Notes under the pieces: model-generated
What the model saw: the letters and a program-made list of their open reading frames with translations, nothing else
The model's database searches: none
What the model was told of the DNA's origin: nothing
Shown: piece after piece, positions 17,044 through 25,576 of the stretch
Layout: every line of letters begins with the position of its first letter
How positions within the stretch are numbered: position 1 is the stretch's first letter
Program-made: the position numbers and the translations under genes
Source: Lewinella sp. IMCC34191
GTDB taxonomy: Bacteria; Bacteroidota; Bacteroidia; Chitinophagales; Saprospiraceae
Direction of reading: 5' to 3'
Length of the DNA: 64,000 nt
NCBI RefSeq assembly: GCF_003390935.1
Contig: NZ_QNQZ01000010.1
Span: forward strand, 62,001 to 126,000

Positions 17044-17940
17044 CTACAGACCGACCACCCACCCCTCGTGGTTGACCACTCGTTTGTGGATCTTGGGGTT
17101 ATGCCCCCAGGGTCGCTCGAGCAGGTCAGTCAAGCCGCCGGTACGCTGTTCCTCCTGCCACCACCGAACGCAAGCCTTTACCTGTTCGCGATCCAAAATC
17201 TGCCCTTTCCGCTGCGGAACAGAGAGCAAGCTCGGATATATCTCGGCGTGCCAGATTGCTCCTTCCCGGCTCCCATCACCCGACGCATCCTCTATTTCAA
17301 AGGGCCAGACCCGCGAGATGTCCCGCAACCGCTCGTGCTCGCGCAGTGCCCGCACCCGCGGAATGCCCAGTAGGGCCTGGCTTCCGACGCTACCGGCATA
17401 AGCCAGCTTCCACACGGGTTGCAGCCGTAAATTAAGGGTTTCGACGTACCGGCGCTCGTTGAGAAATCCCTTCTTAGTCGGAATGGGATATTCAAAATCC
17501 CGCTTACTACCCAAAAAAATACCGCTCTGCCCGACAGGGATCCCCCAAAAGGGCCCGCTCGGCGAGGTGATGCGCTCATTAAGCCGGGCGCCTACCTGAA
17601 AGCGGTTACTCTTATTCTTCGCGTCGTCCTCCACGATCTCCGAGAGGTAATCCCAGATGGCGCGCCAGGCGGGCTTTCCATTGAGTCGCAGGGCCTTCGC
17701 CGTCCCCTTCGGGTAACCGAACGCGAAGTCCCAGCCCACCAGAACCCGCTTGCCCCGCAGCCGGATCAGTCGCCCCGCCAGGTATTCATGACAAGCCTGC
17801 CGCGTCCGGAAATACGTCGTCCGGATACGTCCGGTAGCGGTAGCCTCGGCGATCCAAATCGCATCCTTACTGGGCTTCGCCGGACTGGGCTTATTCCGTG
17901 CACTCCAGTCGACGGCAATGAAGTGATCAAAAGAAAACAT
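17044..17940 (-). CDS. DUF429-like (RNase H-fold) predicted protein
   Basis: 298 residues from the ATG at 17940; an ATG six codons earlier is possible. It opens FIAVDWSARNKPSP, the acidic first strand of RNase-H-like folds. Later blocks are VGWDFAFGYP (second acidic strand), FWGIPVGQSG and AIWHAEIYPSLL (third acidic strand). This pattern matches DUF429-type proteins, some of which carry unsafe 'CbiG' names in databases. No signal peptide. It is monocistronic on the minus strand, with a structured hairpin right after its stop and two 117-bp repeats upstream. Catalytic activity is not established. Confidence 0.65.
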   Translation of the reverse strand: MFSFDHFIAVDWSARNKPSPAKPSKDAIWIAEATATGRIRTTYFRTRQACHEYLAGRLIRLRGKRVLVGWDFAFGYPKGTAKALRLNGKPAWRAIWDYLSEIVEDDAKNKSNRFQVGARLNERITSPSGPFWGIPVGQSGIFLGSKRDFEYPIPTKKGFLNERRYVETLNLRLQPVWKLAYAGSVGSQALLGIPRVRALREHERLRDISRVWPFEIEDASGDGSREGAIWHAEIYPSLLSVPQRKGQILDREQVKACVRWWQEEQRTGGLTDLLERPWGHNPKIHKRVVNHEGWVVGL

Positions 17941-17994
17941 GTGGGAAGGTAGGGACAAAGGGGAAAAGGAGGTGCGGGTTGCGGGTTTCTTCCG

Positions 17995-18111
17995 CCCGAC
18001 ACGCGCAGGTGCCTCCTGGCGTCGGCGACACTCCGAGGTCGTATCCTTTTCCAGATGTGAATTAGCACAGGACCTGCGAGTGTCGATAGACCTCGGAGTG
18101 TCTGGCCCTCC
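17995..18111. repeat. 117-bp four-arm repeat, copy A
   Basis: It holds GACACGCGCAGGT, GACACTCCGAGGTC, GACCTGCGAGTGTC and GACCTCGGAGTGTC, in that order. The second and fourth arms are perfect complements. The first and third pair with a two-base mismatch. The arms can be nested or crossed. Confidence 0.85.
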
Positions 18112-18160
18112 CTGATCGGCCCGATACTAACTAATCCTGGTAACCGCCGTTGTTCTCCGG

Positions 18161-18277
18161 CCCGACACGCGCAGGTGCTTCCTGGCGTCGGCGACACTCC
18201 AAGGTCGTATCCTTTTCCAGAGCTAAGTGAGCACAGGACCTGCGAGTGTCGATAGACCTCGGAGTGTCCGGCCCTCC
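18161..18277. repeat. 117-bp four-arm repeat, copy B
   Basis: Direct repeat of copy A in the same orientation and of the same length, with few differences: a C to T in the first arm region, one mismatch in the second arm, and changes in the central loop. Confidence 0.85.
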
Positions 18278-18314
18278 TGCCCCCTACCCTATTAACAGCG
18301 ACCAAAGGGAGCTA

Positions 18315-19949
18315 CTAACCAACTAACTCATAAACCCCCTCCCGCTTCTGCTCAATGATGTCCGATTCCAAAAATTCCTCGTACGTCATCAGCGAATCAA
18401 TCATACCCTTGGGGCCGATCTCGATGATGCGGTTACAGACGGTCTGGGTCAGCTCGTGGTCGTGCGTACTCATGATGAGGTTGCCCTTGAAGTCCCGCAG
18501 CGCGTTGTTGAGAGCGGTGATGGATTCCAGGTCGAGGTGGTTAGTGGGCTCGTCGAGAAGCAGGAAGTTCGGGTGGTTGAGCATGGCCTTGGACATCATG
18601 CAGCGCACCTTCTCGCCCCCGCTCAGCACCTTCACCTGCTTGTGGACCTCTTCCCCGCCGAAGAGCATCCGGCCGAGGAAGCCGCGGATAAACTGCTCGT
18701 CCTTATTCTGGCTGTACTGCCGGAGCCATTCTACCAGGTCGAGACGGCCGACCTCCTCGGTGAAGAAGTCGTTGTTTTCGTTGGGCAGGTACTGCGGGGT
18801 GATGGTCTGCCCCCACTCGATGGTGCCGCTATCGGGCTTTTCGATGCCGGCCAGCACTTCGTAGAAGGCGGTGAGCGCGGAGGCTTCCCGGCCGACCAGC
18901 GCGATCTTGTCGGGGCTGTTCATCGTGAAGCTGATGTTCTGGAAGAGCACGGTCCCGTCGGGCGATTTCTTACTCAGGTTGCTGACCTTCAGGATCTGGT
19001 CGCCGGGCTCCCGCTCAGGTTGGAAAGCGATGAAGGGGTAGCGACGGCTGGAAGGCTTGATCTCCGTGAAGTCGAGTTTCTCGAGCGCTTTCTTGCGGCT
19101 GGTCGCCTGCTTCGATTTGGAGGCGTTGGCGGAGAAGCGCTGGATGAACTCCATCATCTCGGCCTTCTTCTGCTCCATCTTCTTGTTCTTGTTCTGCATC
19201 TGCTGGGTTGCCAGCTGGCTTGACTGGTACCAGAAGCTGTAGTTGCCCGTGTAGATGCTGGCCTGCTGCCGGTCGATGTCGACGATGTGGGTACAGACCA
19301 TATCGAGAAAGTACCGGTCGTGACTCACGACGATCACCGTGTTGGGAAAGTCGGCGAGGAAGTCCGCCAGCCAGTGCACGGTGTGTGCGTCCAGGTCGTT
19401 CGTCGGCTCATCCAGCAGCAGGATATCGGGATTACCGAAAAGTGCCTGAGCCAGTAGCACCTTTACCTTCTCGGAGCCGCTGAGTTCTTCCATCATCTTA
19501 TAATGGAGGTCTTCGGTGATGCCCATGTTGGAAAGTAGTTCCGCGGCGTCGGAATCGGCCGTCCAGCCCCCCATTTCGCCGTATTTATTCTCCAGCTCGG
19601 CGGCGCGCATCCCGTCTTCGTTGCTGGCCTCGGGGTTCATATAGATAGCGTTCTTCTCCTGCTCGATGGCGTAAAGCTCTTCGTAGCCCATTTTGACCAC
19701 GTCCAGTACGACCTTATCCTCAAAGCCGAAGTGATTCTGGCTCAGGACTGCCATGCGGTTACCGGGTTCCAGACTGGCCGATCCGCGGTTGGGCGCCAGC
19801 TCACCGGACAGCACCTTCAAAAAGGTGGACTTACCGGCGCCGTTGGCACCGATGATCCCGTAGCAATTACCACGTACGAAATTCAGATTCACCTCATTGA
19901 AGAGGACGCGTTTGCCGAATTGGACGAGGAGGTCTTGAACGGAGAGCAT
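18315..19949 (-). CDS. ABC-F family ATPase (YbiT-like)
   Basis: A 544-residue duplicated ABC protein without membrane segments. NBD1 has Walker A GANGAGKST, signature LSGSEKVK and Walker B ILLLDEPTNDLD. A charged helical linker follows (about 240-300, KNKKMEQKKAEMMEF). NBD2 has signature LSGGEKVR and Walker B FLLLDEPTNHLD, but its Walker A position reads VGREASALTAF, without the usual GK[ST]. ABC-F proteins act on the ribosome E site; the YbiT branch is a general translation factor type. A -7 box (TACCTTTG) lies about 22 bases upstream of the ATG at 19949. It is transcribed alone. Confidence 0.92.
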   Translation of the reverse strand: MLSVQDLLVQFGKRVLFNEVNLNFVRGNCYGIIGANGAGKSTFLKVLSGELAPNRGSASLEPGNRMAVLSQNHFGFEDKVVLDVVKMGYEELYAIEQEKNAIYMNPEASNEDGMRAAELENKYGEMGGWTADSDAAELLSNMGITEDLHYKMMEELSGSEKVKVLLAQALFGNPDILLLDEPTNDLDAHTVHWLADFLADFPNTVIVVSHDRYFLDMVCTHIVDIDRQQASIYTGNYSFWYQSSQLATQQMQNKNKKMEQKKAEMMEFIQRFSANASKSKQATSRKKALEKLDFTEIKPSSRRYPFIAFQPEREPGDQILKVSNLSKKSPDGTVLFQNISFTMNSPDKIALVGREASALTAFYEVLAGIEKPDSGTIEWGQTITPQYLPNENNDFFTEEVGRLDLVEWLRQYSQNKDEQFIRGFLGRMLFGGEEVHKQVKVLSGGEKVRCMMSKAMLNHPNFLLLDEPTNHLDLESITALNNALRDFKGNLIMSTHDHELTQTVCNRIIEIGPKGMIDSLMTYEEFLESDIIEQKREGVYELVG

Positions 19950-19970
19950 AAATTGTTGATTTTAAGGGCG

Positions 19971-19978
19971 CAAAGGTA
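19971..19978 (-). promoter_or_regulatory. -7 box of the ABC-F gene
   Basis: The minus strand reads TACCTTTGCGCCC, a -7 box plus likely start site, 22 bases before the ATG. No convincing -33 box is seen. Confidence 0.6.
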
Positions 19979-20063
19979 ATCAATTGGTGAATGACCGAAT
20001 AGTTGAATGACTGAATTGCCATTACCGCCCGGTAAGAAGCGATTTTTAACCGCGCCCTTCAAT

Positions 20064-20104
20064 GCGGTCTCCGACCGCGCAAGCAAAAAGCAGCCTCCGG
20101 CGGC
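20064..20104. repeat. two TCC-loop mini-hairpins
   Basis: GCGGTC-TCC-GACCGC (20064-20078) and GCAGCC-TCC-GGCGGC (20090-20104, one mismatch). They belong to the same family as the array at 23336-23424. They lie 54 bases before the S41 peptidase gene. Confidence 0.7.
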
Positions 20105-20157
20105 GCCCCACCCCCAAAACCGCAGAAAGTCCCCCGTAATCCACCGATCTTTCGACC

Positions 20158-21642
20158 ATGAACCCCTGCACCCTCTCCGCCATCCTCTGCCTCGCTCTGG
20201 CGGCCGCCCCGATCTACTCCCAGACCGACTGCGACTGCCCGAGCAATTTCGCCTGGGTAAAGCAAACCTTCGAAAACAACGACGCCGGCTTTACCTACGC
20301 CCTGGAGCAGAAGGGAGAAGACGTGTACCGGGCCCATACCGCGGCCATCCAGGCGGCCATTGACACCATTAGCGATCCGGTAACCTGCACGCAGACTATC
20401 TACAGTTGGTTACAGTGGTTCCGGCCCGGGCATATCGCGATCCGGCGACTCACCAGTGGTAGTTCCGCATCGCAGGCAATACCCGATCCGGATAGCGTCC
20501 GGGCCTCCTTCGCCAATGCACCGCGTATTGAAGGCAGCATCGACGACTTCCTGAGTGCCATCGACCCCGACGACGACCTGGAAGGGGTCTGGACCAGCGG
20601 CAGCTACCGCATCGCTACCAGGCGGGTGGGCGACCGCTACGTGGGGGCGATCGTATCCGCCGACAGCGTATACTGGACGCCCGGCCAGATCAAACTCGAA
20701 TTTACGCCACAGGGGAGCCTGTCGTGGTACATGCAGGATCACAGTCCGCAGGAAGTCGGCCGCCCCGCCCTCCTCGATCGCGATCATCTACTGGCCGATT
20801 GGGTACGATTGGACCGGGTGGATTCCAAAAAGGCTTCCGGTTCGGAAGAATCACTTTACCTGCGCGCCGCCGCCAGCGAATTGCCCTTCGTGGAACGCTT
20901 GGATGACCACACGCTGTATTTTCGGATCCCTTCTTTTGAGCAGCAGCAGAAGCCGTTCATCGACAGCGTGATCCTGGCCCACTACGCCGAACTGCATGCG
21001 ACCCCGAACCTGATCCTGGATATCCACAGCGGAACCGGGGGCAGTGACGATGCCTATTCCCAGCTGCTCCCGCTGCTCTACACGAACCCTATCCGGACGC
21101 AGGGAGTGGAATACTACGCTACCGAACTGAATAACCAACGCATGCTCGATTTCGCGGCCGACGACGAGTAGGGCTTCGATGAAGAATTCAAGGCCTGGGC
21201 CCGCGAATCCTACGATACCCTTCAGCAGCACCTGGGTGAATTCGTCAACCTGAACGACGCTATGTATACCATGGAGTCGTTCGATACCGTTTATCCCTAC
21301 CCCGCCCGCGTCGCCATCCTGATCGATGGTGGCAACGGCAGTACCGACGAGCAATTTCTGCTGGCGGCCAGGCAGAGCCAGAAGGTCAAGCTCTTCGGGC
21401 AGTCCACCTTTGGCGTCCTTGACATCTCGAATATGTACTATATCCCGTCTCCCTGCCAGGAATTCGAGTTGGGCTACTCCCTCACCCGAAGCTTCCGCAT
21501 TCCGCACCTGGCCATCGACGGGGTGGGTATTCAGCCGGATTACTTCATTGGGGACGAAGTACCCCAATGGGAGTGGGTGGATTACGTGCGGGAAACCTGG
21601 GGCTATAAAGATGGGTCTGCTGCGGCGAGCAAGGGTATGTAG
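20158..21642 (+). pseudogene. S41-like peptidase gene interrupted by an in-frame TAG
   Basis: The frame is open from 20158 to 21642 (494 codons) except for one TAG at 21169-21171 (codon 338). Both sides keep the same frame and read as one protein. There is a signal peptide (about residues 1-21, ending IYSQ), a middle region with LYFRIPSFEQQ and LILDIHSGTGGSDD typical of tail-specific-protease folds, and after the TAG the block ILIDGGNGSTDEQF with the likely nucleophile Ser395. The 337-residue product made before the stop would lack the nucleophile and be inactive. It is either a fresh pseudogene or a base-call error (for example TAC read as TAG). It has no operon partner; the araC gene follows 98 bases later. 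Confidence 0.8.
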
Positions 21643-21709
21643 AGCATAGTGCCGTCAGTCGACCGTTGGTCAGCGAATCCGTTGGTTGATTTATTAGTCA
21701 TAACATGCA

Positions 21710-21742
21710 ATACCTCCCGGAAATTCAATAGTTTGGAGGTAT
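21710..21742 (+). promoter_or_regulatory. inverted repeat covering the araC start codon
   Basis: ATACCTCC (21710-21717) and GGAGGTAT (21735-21742) are perfect complements with a 17-base spacer. The right arm includes the first two bases of the araC ATG and a GGAGG run. It could be an RNA hairpin masking the start or a two-fold operator. Confidence 0.55.
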
Positions 21743-22544
21743 GATCGATCGCCACGTCAGGATAGAAAAGATCGACCGGCGGGAGCTTGCCAAGCCGGCT
21801 GACGGCGCCTACGCGGTAATCTGGGTAACCGATGGCGTAGCGGGTATCGAGGTGAACGGAGAGCTGTACGGCGATACGGCGAACACGGTATTTTTTCTCC
21901 ATCCCCGCTTCGACTGGAAGATCCTGCGCGGTCCCGGGAAGGCATCGGCGGGTTACGTGATGTACCTCTCCGACGCGATCCTCAGCCGGCCTGCCCTGAG
22001 TCAATTACACATTCAACAGGTGCGTATCCTGGATAGCAATTCGGTCCACACGGCACGGCTGGCACCGGGGATCGAGGTGAGGGTACATACGGTACTGGAA
22101 ATGCTGGACGAGCTGCTGAGCACCCACCTCAACCACCGGGAAGAAGCGATTTTCGCTCTTATCAATACCTTTTTCGTGTACTGCGACGGGCAGTGCAATA
22201 TTCAGTCGACCATCGACCGGCGATGCGGTAAATCCACCCTTGTGTACAAGTACAAGCGCCTGGTCAATAAGCGGGTGACGGAGCTGCAGAAGGTTTCCGA
22301 CTACGCCGATCAACTGCGGGTCTCGGCCGCCTACCTCAACGAGTGTACCAAGGAAATTCTCGGTCGTACGGCTAAAAGCCTGATCACCGAGCAACTGGCG
22401 ATGCGGGCGCGGCACGCGCTGATGTTTACGGACCAGTCGGCAAAGGAGATCGCCTATTCCCTGGGCTTCTCTTCCCCGGATTACTTTCGGTCGTTTTGCA
22501 AGCAGCACATCGGGCTGACGCCTTCGGAGGTAAAGCAGGCTTAA
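21741..22544 (+). CDS. AraC-family transcriptional regulator
   Basis: A 267-residue protein. The N-terminal ~130 residues form a small-ligand-binding cupin-like domain (VIWVTDGVAGIEVNGE, NTVFFLHPRFDW). The C-terminal ~95 residues hold two helix-turn-helix units. The second has the family signature AKEIAYSLGFSSPDYFRSFCKQHIGLTPSEVK, and the first spans VSDYADQLRVSAAYLNECTKEILG. The start at 21741 overlaps the right arm of an inverted repeat, suggesting autoregulation. The next gene on this strand encodes an exported cupin (239 bases on), a possible target. Ligand unknown. Confidence 0.92.
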   Translation: MIDRHVRIEKIDRRELAKPADGAYAVIWVTDGVAGIEVNGELYGDTANTVFFLHPRFDWKILRGPGKASAGYVMYLSDAILSRPALSQLHIQQVRILDSNSVHTARLAPGIEVRVHTVLEMLDELLSTHLNHREEAIFALINTFFVYCDGQCNIQSTIDRRCGKSTLVYKYKRLVNKRVTELQKVSDYADQLRVSAAYLNECTKEILGRTAKSLITEQLAMRARHALMFTDQSAKEIAYSLGFSSPDYFRSFCKQHIGLTPSEVKQA

Positions 22545-22566
22545 GCGGGGGGGAAGAGAGCGCTAG

Positions 22567-22606
22567 TGGTCTGCCCAGCTCCGCTGGTCCGCCCACGGGT
22601 GGGTTT
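22567..22606 (+). ncRNA. 3'-end hairpin with TCTGC/TCCGC internal loop, copy 2, plus terminator hairpin
   Basis: 22567-22595: outer stem TGG/CCA, internal loop TCTGC opposite TCCGC (order swapped relative to the other copies), inner stem CCAGC/GCTGG, loop TCC. It overlaps CCCAC-GG-GTGGG followed by TTT, which could end transcription. It lies 22 bases after the araC stop. Confidence 0.6.
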
Positions 22607-22782
22607 CCCTGCTTCTTATAGCGGTGGAATTACTCACAGGCGGGGAAAACCTCGCCATTTGCCCCGATTTTCATGGGTAAGCCGGGTGGGTACGCTCCTA
22701 CTTTAGCTAGCGAACTCAGGGACCGGTTGAGAGCATTTCTTGACGCACCGGTCTACTACATTAATCGCTGTATCCATACACT

Positions 22783-23310
22783 ATGAACCGCAAATCCTTT
22801 CTCCGCAACAGTAGCCTCGGTCTGGGGCTGGCCATCCTCCCTACCCTGGCATCAGCCCGTACCGGTAAAACACCCGCCCAACCGAAGGTCGTCCGCGATG
22901 CGGAAGGCGAGGTTCTGGACGTCATCGGCGACATCCAGACCCATAAACTGGTGGGCAGCGATACGGGAGGTCAGCTCGTCGAGTGGGTCGATAACGTGGA
23001 ACCGGGCGTCGGCATTCCGCCACACGTACACACCCGGGAGGATGAGATATTCCGCGTCATCGTGGGGGAGGTGGAGATTACCGTCGGCGACGAAACCACC
23101 ATCCTACGCGCCGGCGACACGGCCTTCGCCCCCAAACATGTGCCCCACACCTGGAAGGTGGTCGGCACCGAAAAGGCAAAGATGATCACGAGTGCCTTTC
23201 CGGCTGGTATCGAAGAGATGTTCCACAAGCTGGCCGAGCTACCGGCGGGCCCGCCGGACTTTGGCAAGGTAGCAGCAATCTGCGGCGAGCAGGGGATCAC
23301 GTTTGTTTAG
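22783..23310 (+). CDS. exported cupin-domain protein
   Basis: A 175-residue protein with a signal peptide (MNRKSFLRNSSLGLGLAILP..., about 1-25). Its NRKSFLR start resembles Bacteroidota Tat-like leaders but lacks a clear RR. One cupin domain follows: motif 1 is HVHTREDEIFRVIVG (H-x-H-x4-E), motif 2 is GDTAFAPKHVPHTWKV with the second His. These residues form the usual metal site. Single-domain cupins of this kind range from quercetinase-like oxygenases to sugar-binding proteins, so the substrate cannot be given. It stands 239 bases after an AraC regulator in the same direction. An array of mini-hairpins follows the stop. Confidence 0.85.
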   Translation: MNRKSFLRNSSLGLGLAILPTLASARTGKTPAQPKVVRDAEGEVLDVIGDIQTHKLVGSDTGGQLVEWVDNVEPGVGIPPHVHTREDEIFRVIVGEVEITVGDETTILRAGDTAFAPKHVPHTWKVVGTEKAKMITSAFPAGIEEMFHKLAELPAGPPDFGKVAAICGEQGITFV

Positions 23311-23335
23311 TCGTTTACGCACAGCACGGTAGGAT

Positions 23336-23424
23336 GCAGTCTCCGACAGTGCCGGTACAATGCAGCCTCCGGCTGCGGTAAGAAGCTGTCTCCGACAGCG
23401 AAGTTCAATGCAGCTTCCGGCTGC
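23336..23424. repeat. array of four TCC-loop mini-hairpins
   Basis: Hairpins at 23336-23352, 23362-23376, 23385-23399 and 23410-23424, spaced 23-26 bases. Stems are GCAGTC/GACaGTGC, GCAGCC/GGCTGC, GCTGTC/GACAGC and GCAGCT/GGCTGC, each with a TCC loop. Stem changes are mostly compensated on the other arm. Confidence 0.75.
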
Positions 23425-23458
23425 GCTGGGAAACACCAAGGTAAAATTACTCAAACGC

Positions 23459-23478
23459 GCGGCGGGGCGCAGGTGAAA
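23459..23478 (+). repeat. dispersed 20-mer, copy 2
   Basis: Reads GCGGCGGGGCGCAGGTGAAA, two substitutions from the family consensus. Confidence 0.75.
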
Positions 23479-23641
23479 TACCTGACTGGAGAACAGGAAT
23501 GCCTAGTACAAAGTCCCAGTCTAAAACTAGCCGCTAGTACCCGATTCGGTACCTTATACCAAAATGTAGTCCATGGGCGACCGGGATACCGGCTTAATCG
23601 ATGATGACATTCCCCGCCACTTCTCCCCCGTGGCGGTGGAT

Positions 23642-24544
23642 ATGGCTAAGTGCTATTGTGTGTGCATCGTCAAAGCCGTCCGCCTAACCTGTTCCTTTGA
23701 CGTGGGAAAACGGTGGCTTCTCGGCTTGAGCACATTGCTGCTCGCTCTGCTACCTGCGTCCATAACCGGGCAGGATACCATCAGCGGTCGGATAACCACT
23801 TGCGGAAGCACGGCACCAATTCCTTACGCAACGGTGTACCATCGTCTTTCAGGTGTCGGCACGCTAGCGGATTCCACGGGTAAATTCGAACTGATATTGC
23901 CCACCGGTTCTCCACGGGTCGACAGCCTGACCGTCTCGTCGGTTGGCTACCTGTCGGCGATAGCCCCCTTTCGACGAAATGGAGAATTGACGGCCGCTGT
24001 TTGCCTGAAAGCGTCGACCATCGACCTTCCGACCGCCACGGCTACCGCCGCCCGATTCAACCGGGAAAGTACGTTCGGAAACCGCTCGGAATCCCGCAAT
24101 ATCGTTTCCGGGTGGTCCGTAGCACCACGGAACGGGGCGGAGCGTGGCTCCCGTATCCGCCTGCCGGGGAAGAGTGAATACATCCTCAAAACCATACGGC
24201 TGCATATTGCGGAATCCACCTACGACAGCCTGCGACTCCGCTTCCATATCTATGCGGAAGCAGACCCCACGCCCAAGGTACGCCCACAGTACAGCTGGCT
24301 GGTCGATACCGGGCAATCATCGGGTTGGATTTCGGTCGACGTACTGGGCGACGCCATCTCCTTACGGGAAGAGGTGTTCGTATCGGTTGAAGTCGTGGAA
24401 GCCTGGTCTGACCGATCCGCCAACCAACTCTACCTCTCGGCGGGGCTGTTAACGGACGGGCTCTACTATCGGGAGCGACACTTCGGAGTGTGGGAGCGGG
24501 CTAGGGCCGGCTTGTCAATTTGCGTGGTTGCTTTGGGGGAATAG
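23642..24544 (+). CDS. exported protein with carboxypeptidase-regulatory-like domain
   Basis: About 300 residues from the ATG at 23642. A GTG at 23702 would give a more compact signal peptide (WLLGLSTLLLALLPASITGQ), and an ATG at 23573 would extend it; the start is uncertain. After the signal comes a CarboxypepD_reg-like beta-sandwich (ISGRITTCGSTAPIPYATVY ... ADSTGKFEL), then a second beta-rich domain of about 170 residues (RLHIAESTYDSLRLRFHIY, VFVSVEVVEAW) that I do not recognise. The regulatory-like domain is usual in Bacteroidota surface proteins and TonB receptors, but no barrel or T9SS tail is present. Function unknown. Confidence 0.7.
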   Translation: MAKCYCVCIVKAVRLTCSFDVGKRWLLGLSTLLLALLPASITGQDTISGRITTCGSTAPIPYATVYHRLSGVGTLADSTGKFELILPTGSPRVDSLTVSSVGYLSAIAPFRRNGELTAAVCLKASTIDLPTATATAARFNRESTFGNRSESRNIVSGWSVAPRNGAERGSRIRLPGKSEYILKTIRLHIAESTYDSLRLRFHIYAEADPTPKVRPQYSWLVDTGQSSGWISVDVLGDAISLREEVFVSVEVVEAWSDRSANQLYLSAGLLTDGLYYRERHFGVWERARAGLSICVVALGE

Positions 24545-24625
24545 TGGGTTGGGCGGCGAAGGGAACTCGGGGAGGAATGCTGCCACTTCCGCGTGGCCGG
24601 GGACAAAATCTACGATATACCTTCC

Positions 24626-25498
24626 CTAGCGAGTGAGGCAGCACCGTTTATACTTTCTCCCGCTGCCACAGGGGCAAGGCTCATTACGCCCAATCTTTCG
24701 TTGTTTCGGGCGCGGTTTTGCTAGGATCGGTTGCGGTCGTCTGCGGCGGGGGAAGTAGTCGTAGGGCGACTGCGGTAGTTTTAACCCTTTGGGTTCGTAA
24801 TCCATTTCGGTAAAACCGGATTTGATCTCATTCAGGTTACCCGCGAAGCTATCAATCACCAGACCGGCAGCATAAAGCCGCTCGACTAGGGGGATGAATT
24901 TTTCCTCCTTCGTATCGATCCAGTCCGTCACCATTCCGCTCACGAAATTCGGATCGGCTACCGTGTCGGGCGCGGCCGGACCCAGCAAATGATCCGTCAA
25001 CTGTTCATAATGCTGTATAATTTCTTCCCGCCGATCTGGCTCGGAAACGTACATCCGGGTACCGAGTTGGTTGAGGATAGCGCGCTGGTACCAGTCGTGT
25101 CCGGGTTCTTTCAGGTAACCGAAAAATAGATCCATCCGGTCCTTTAGCAGGGGATAGAATACGGTAAAATCTTCTTCACTCCAGTCACCGATGAAGGCAT
25201 CGAAAAGGTCCCGGGGTAGCCGGTAAATGTCCAGCGCGTCGTCCAGTGCCTCTCGCTCGCCCAAAATGGCGAGGAAGCGCATCGCGAAAAAAGGCCCGTT
25301 GAGTCGTTCCCAATGGCCTTCGAATTCCGCTTCGTCCAGCAGCTCATCGCTCCGCTCCGGGTCATTACGAAGTATGGTACGTAAGTCCCGGACGAGGGTT
25401 TCCCGCGGCAAGGCGAGGATGGTATCGATGTGCTGGCGACTGAGTTCGTCCTTATGGACGGAACGAAGAATATTTAATTCCGGATGGGTGAGTTGCAT
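24626..25498 (-). CDS. DUF1186-like protein with C-terminal SEC-C zinc motif
   Basis: A 290-residue, acidic, mostly helical protein. The helical part (about 1-225) resembles DUF1186-type repeats (FFAMRFLAILGEREALDDALDI, LFDAFIGDWSEEDF). The C-terminus is a SEC-C motif, GRNEPCPCGSGRKYKRCC, which binds zinc through CxCx8CC, preceded by a basic linker. SEC-C tails occur on SecA and on many unrelated cytoplasmic proteins and mediate protein or nucleic-acid contacts. No signal peptide. It is monocistronic. Its role is not known. Confidence 0.85.
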   Translation of the reverse strand: MQLTHPELNILRSVHKDELSRQHIDTILALPRETLVRDLRTILRNDPERSDELLDEAEFEGHWERLNGPFFAMRFLAILGEREALDDALDIYRLPRDLFDAFIGDWSEEDFTVFYPLLKDRMDLFFGYLKEPGHDWYQRAILNQLGTRMYVSEPDRREEIIQHYEQLTDHLLGPAAPDTVADPNFVSGMVTDWIDTKEEKFIPLVERLYAAGLVIDSFAGNLNEIKSGFTEMDYEPKGLKLPQSPYDYFPRRRRPQPILAKPRPKQRKIGRNEPCPCGSGRKYKRCCLTR

Positions 25499-25576
25499 AT
25501 TCGGCTAATTATGAAATGACCCGATTGATGGCGTTTCAGACTTAAACAACGGGAACAACCTTCTTAGACTAACCCC

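Larger units (their letters stand above)
17941..18314. other. intergenic region filled by two 117-bp structured repeats
   Basis: No gene. Most of the space is taken by two copies of a 117-bp repeat, separated by 49 bases. The ABC-F gene ends at 18315. Confidence 0.75.
23311..23641. other. intergenic region with mini-hairpin array and dispersed 20-mer
   Basis: No gene. It holds four TCC-loop hairpins (23336-23424) and a copy of the dispersed 20-mer (23459-23478). The start of the downstream gene is uncertain and may lie within 23573-23702. Confidence 0.65.
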
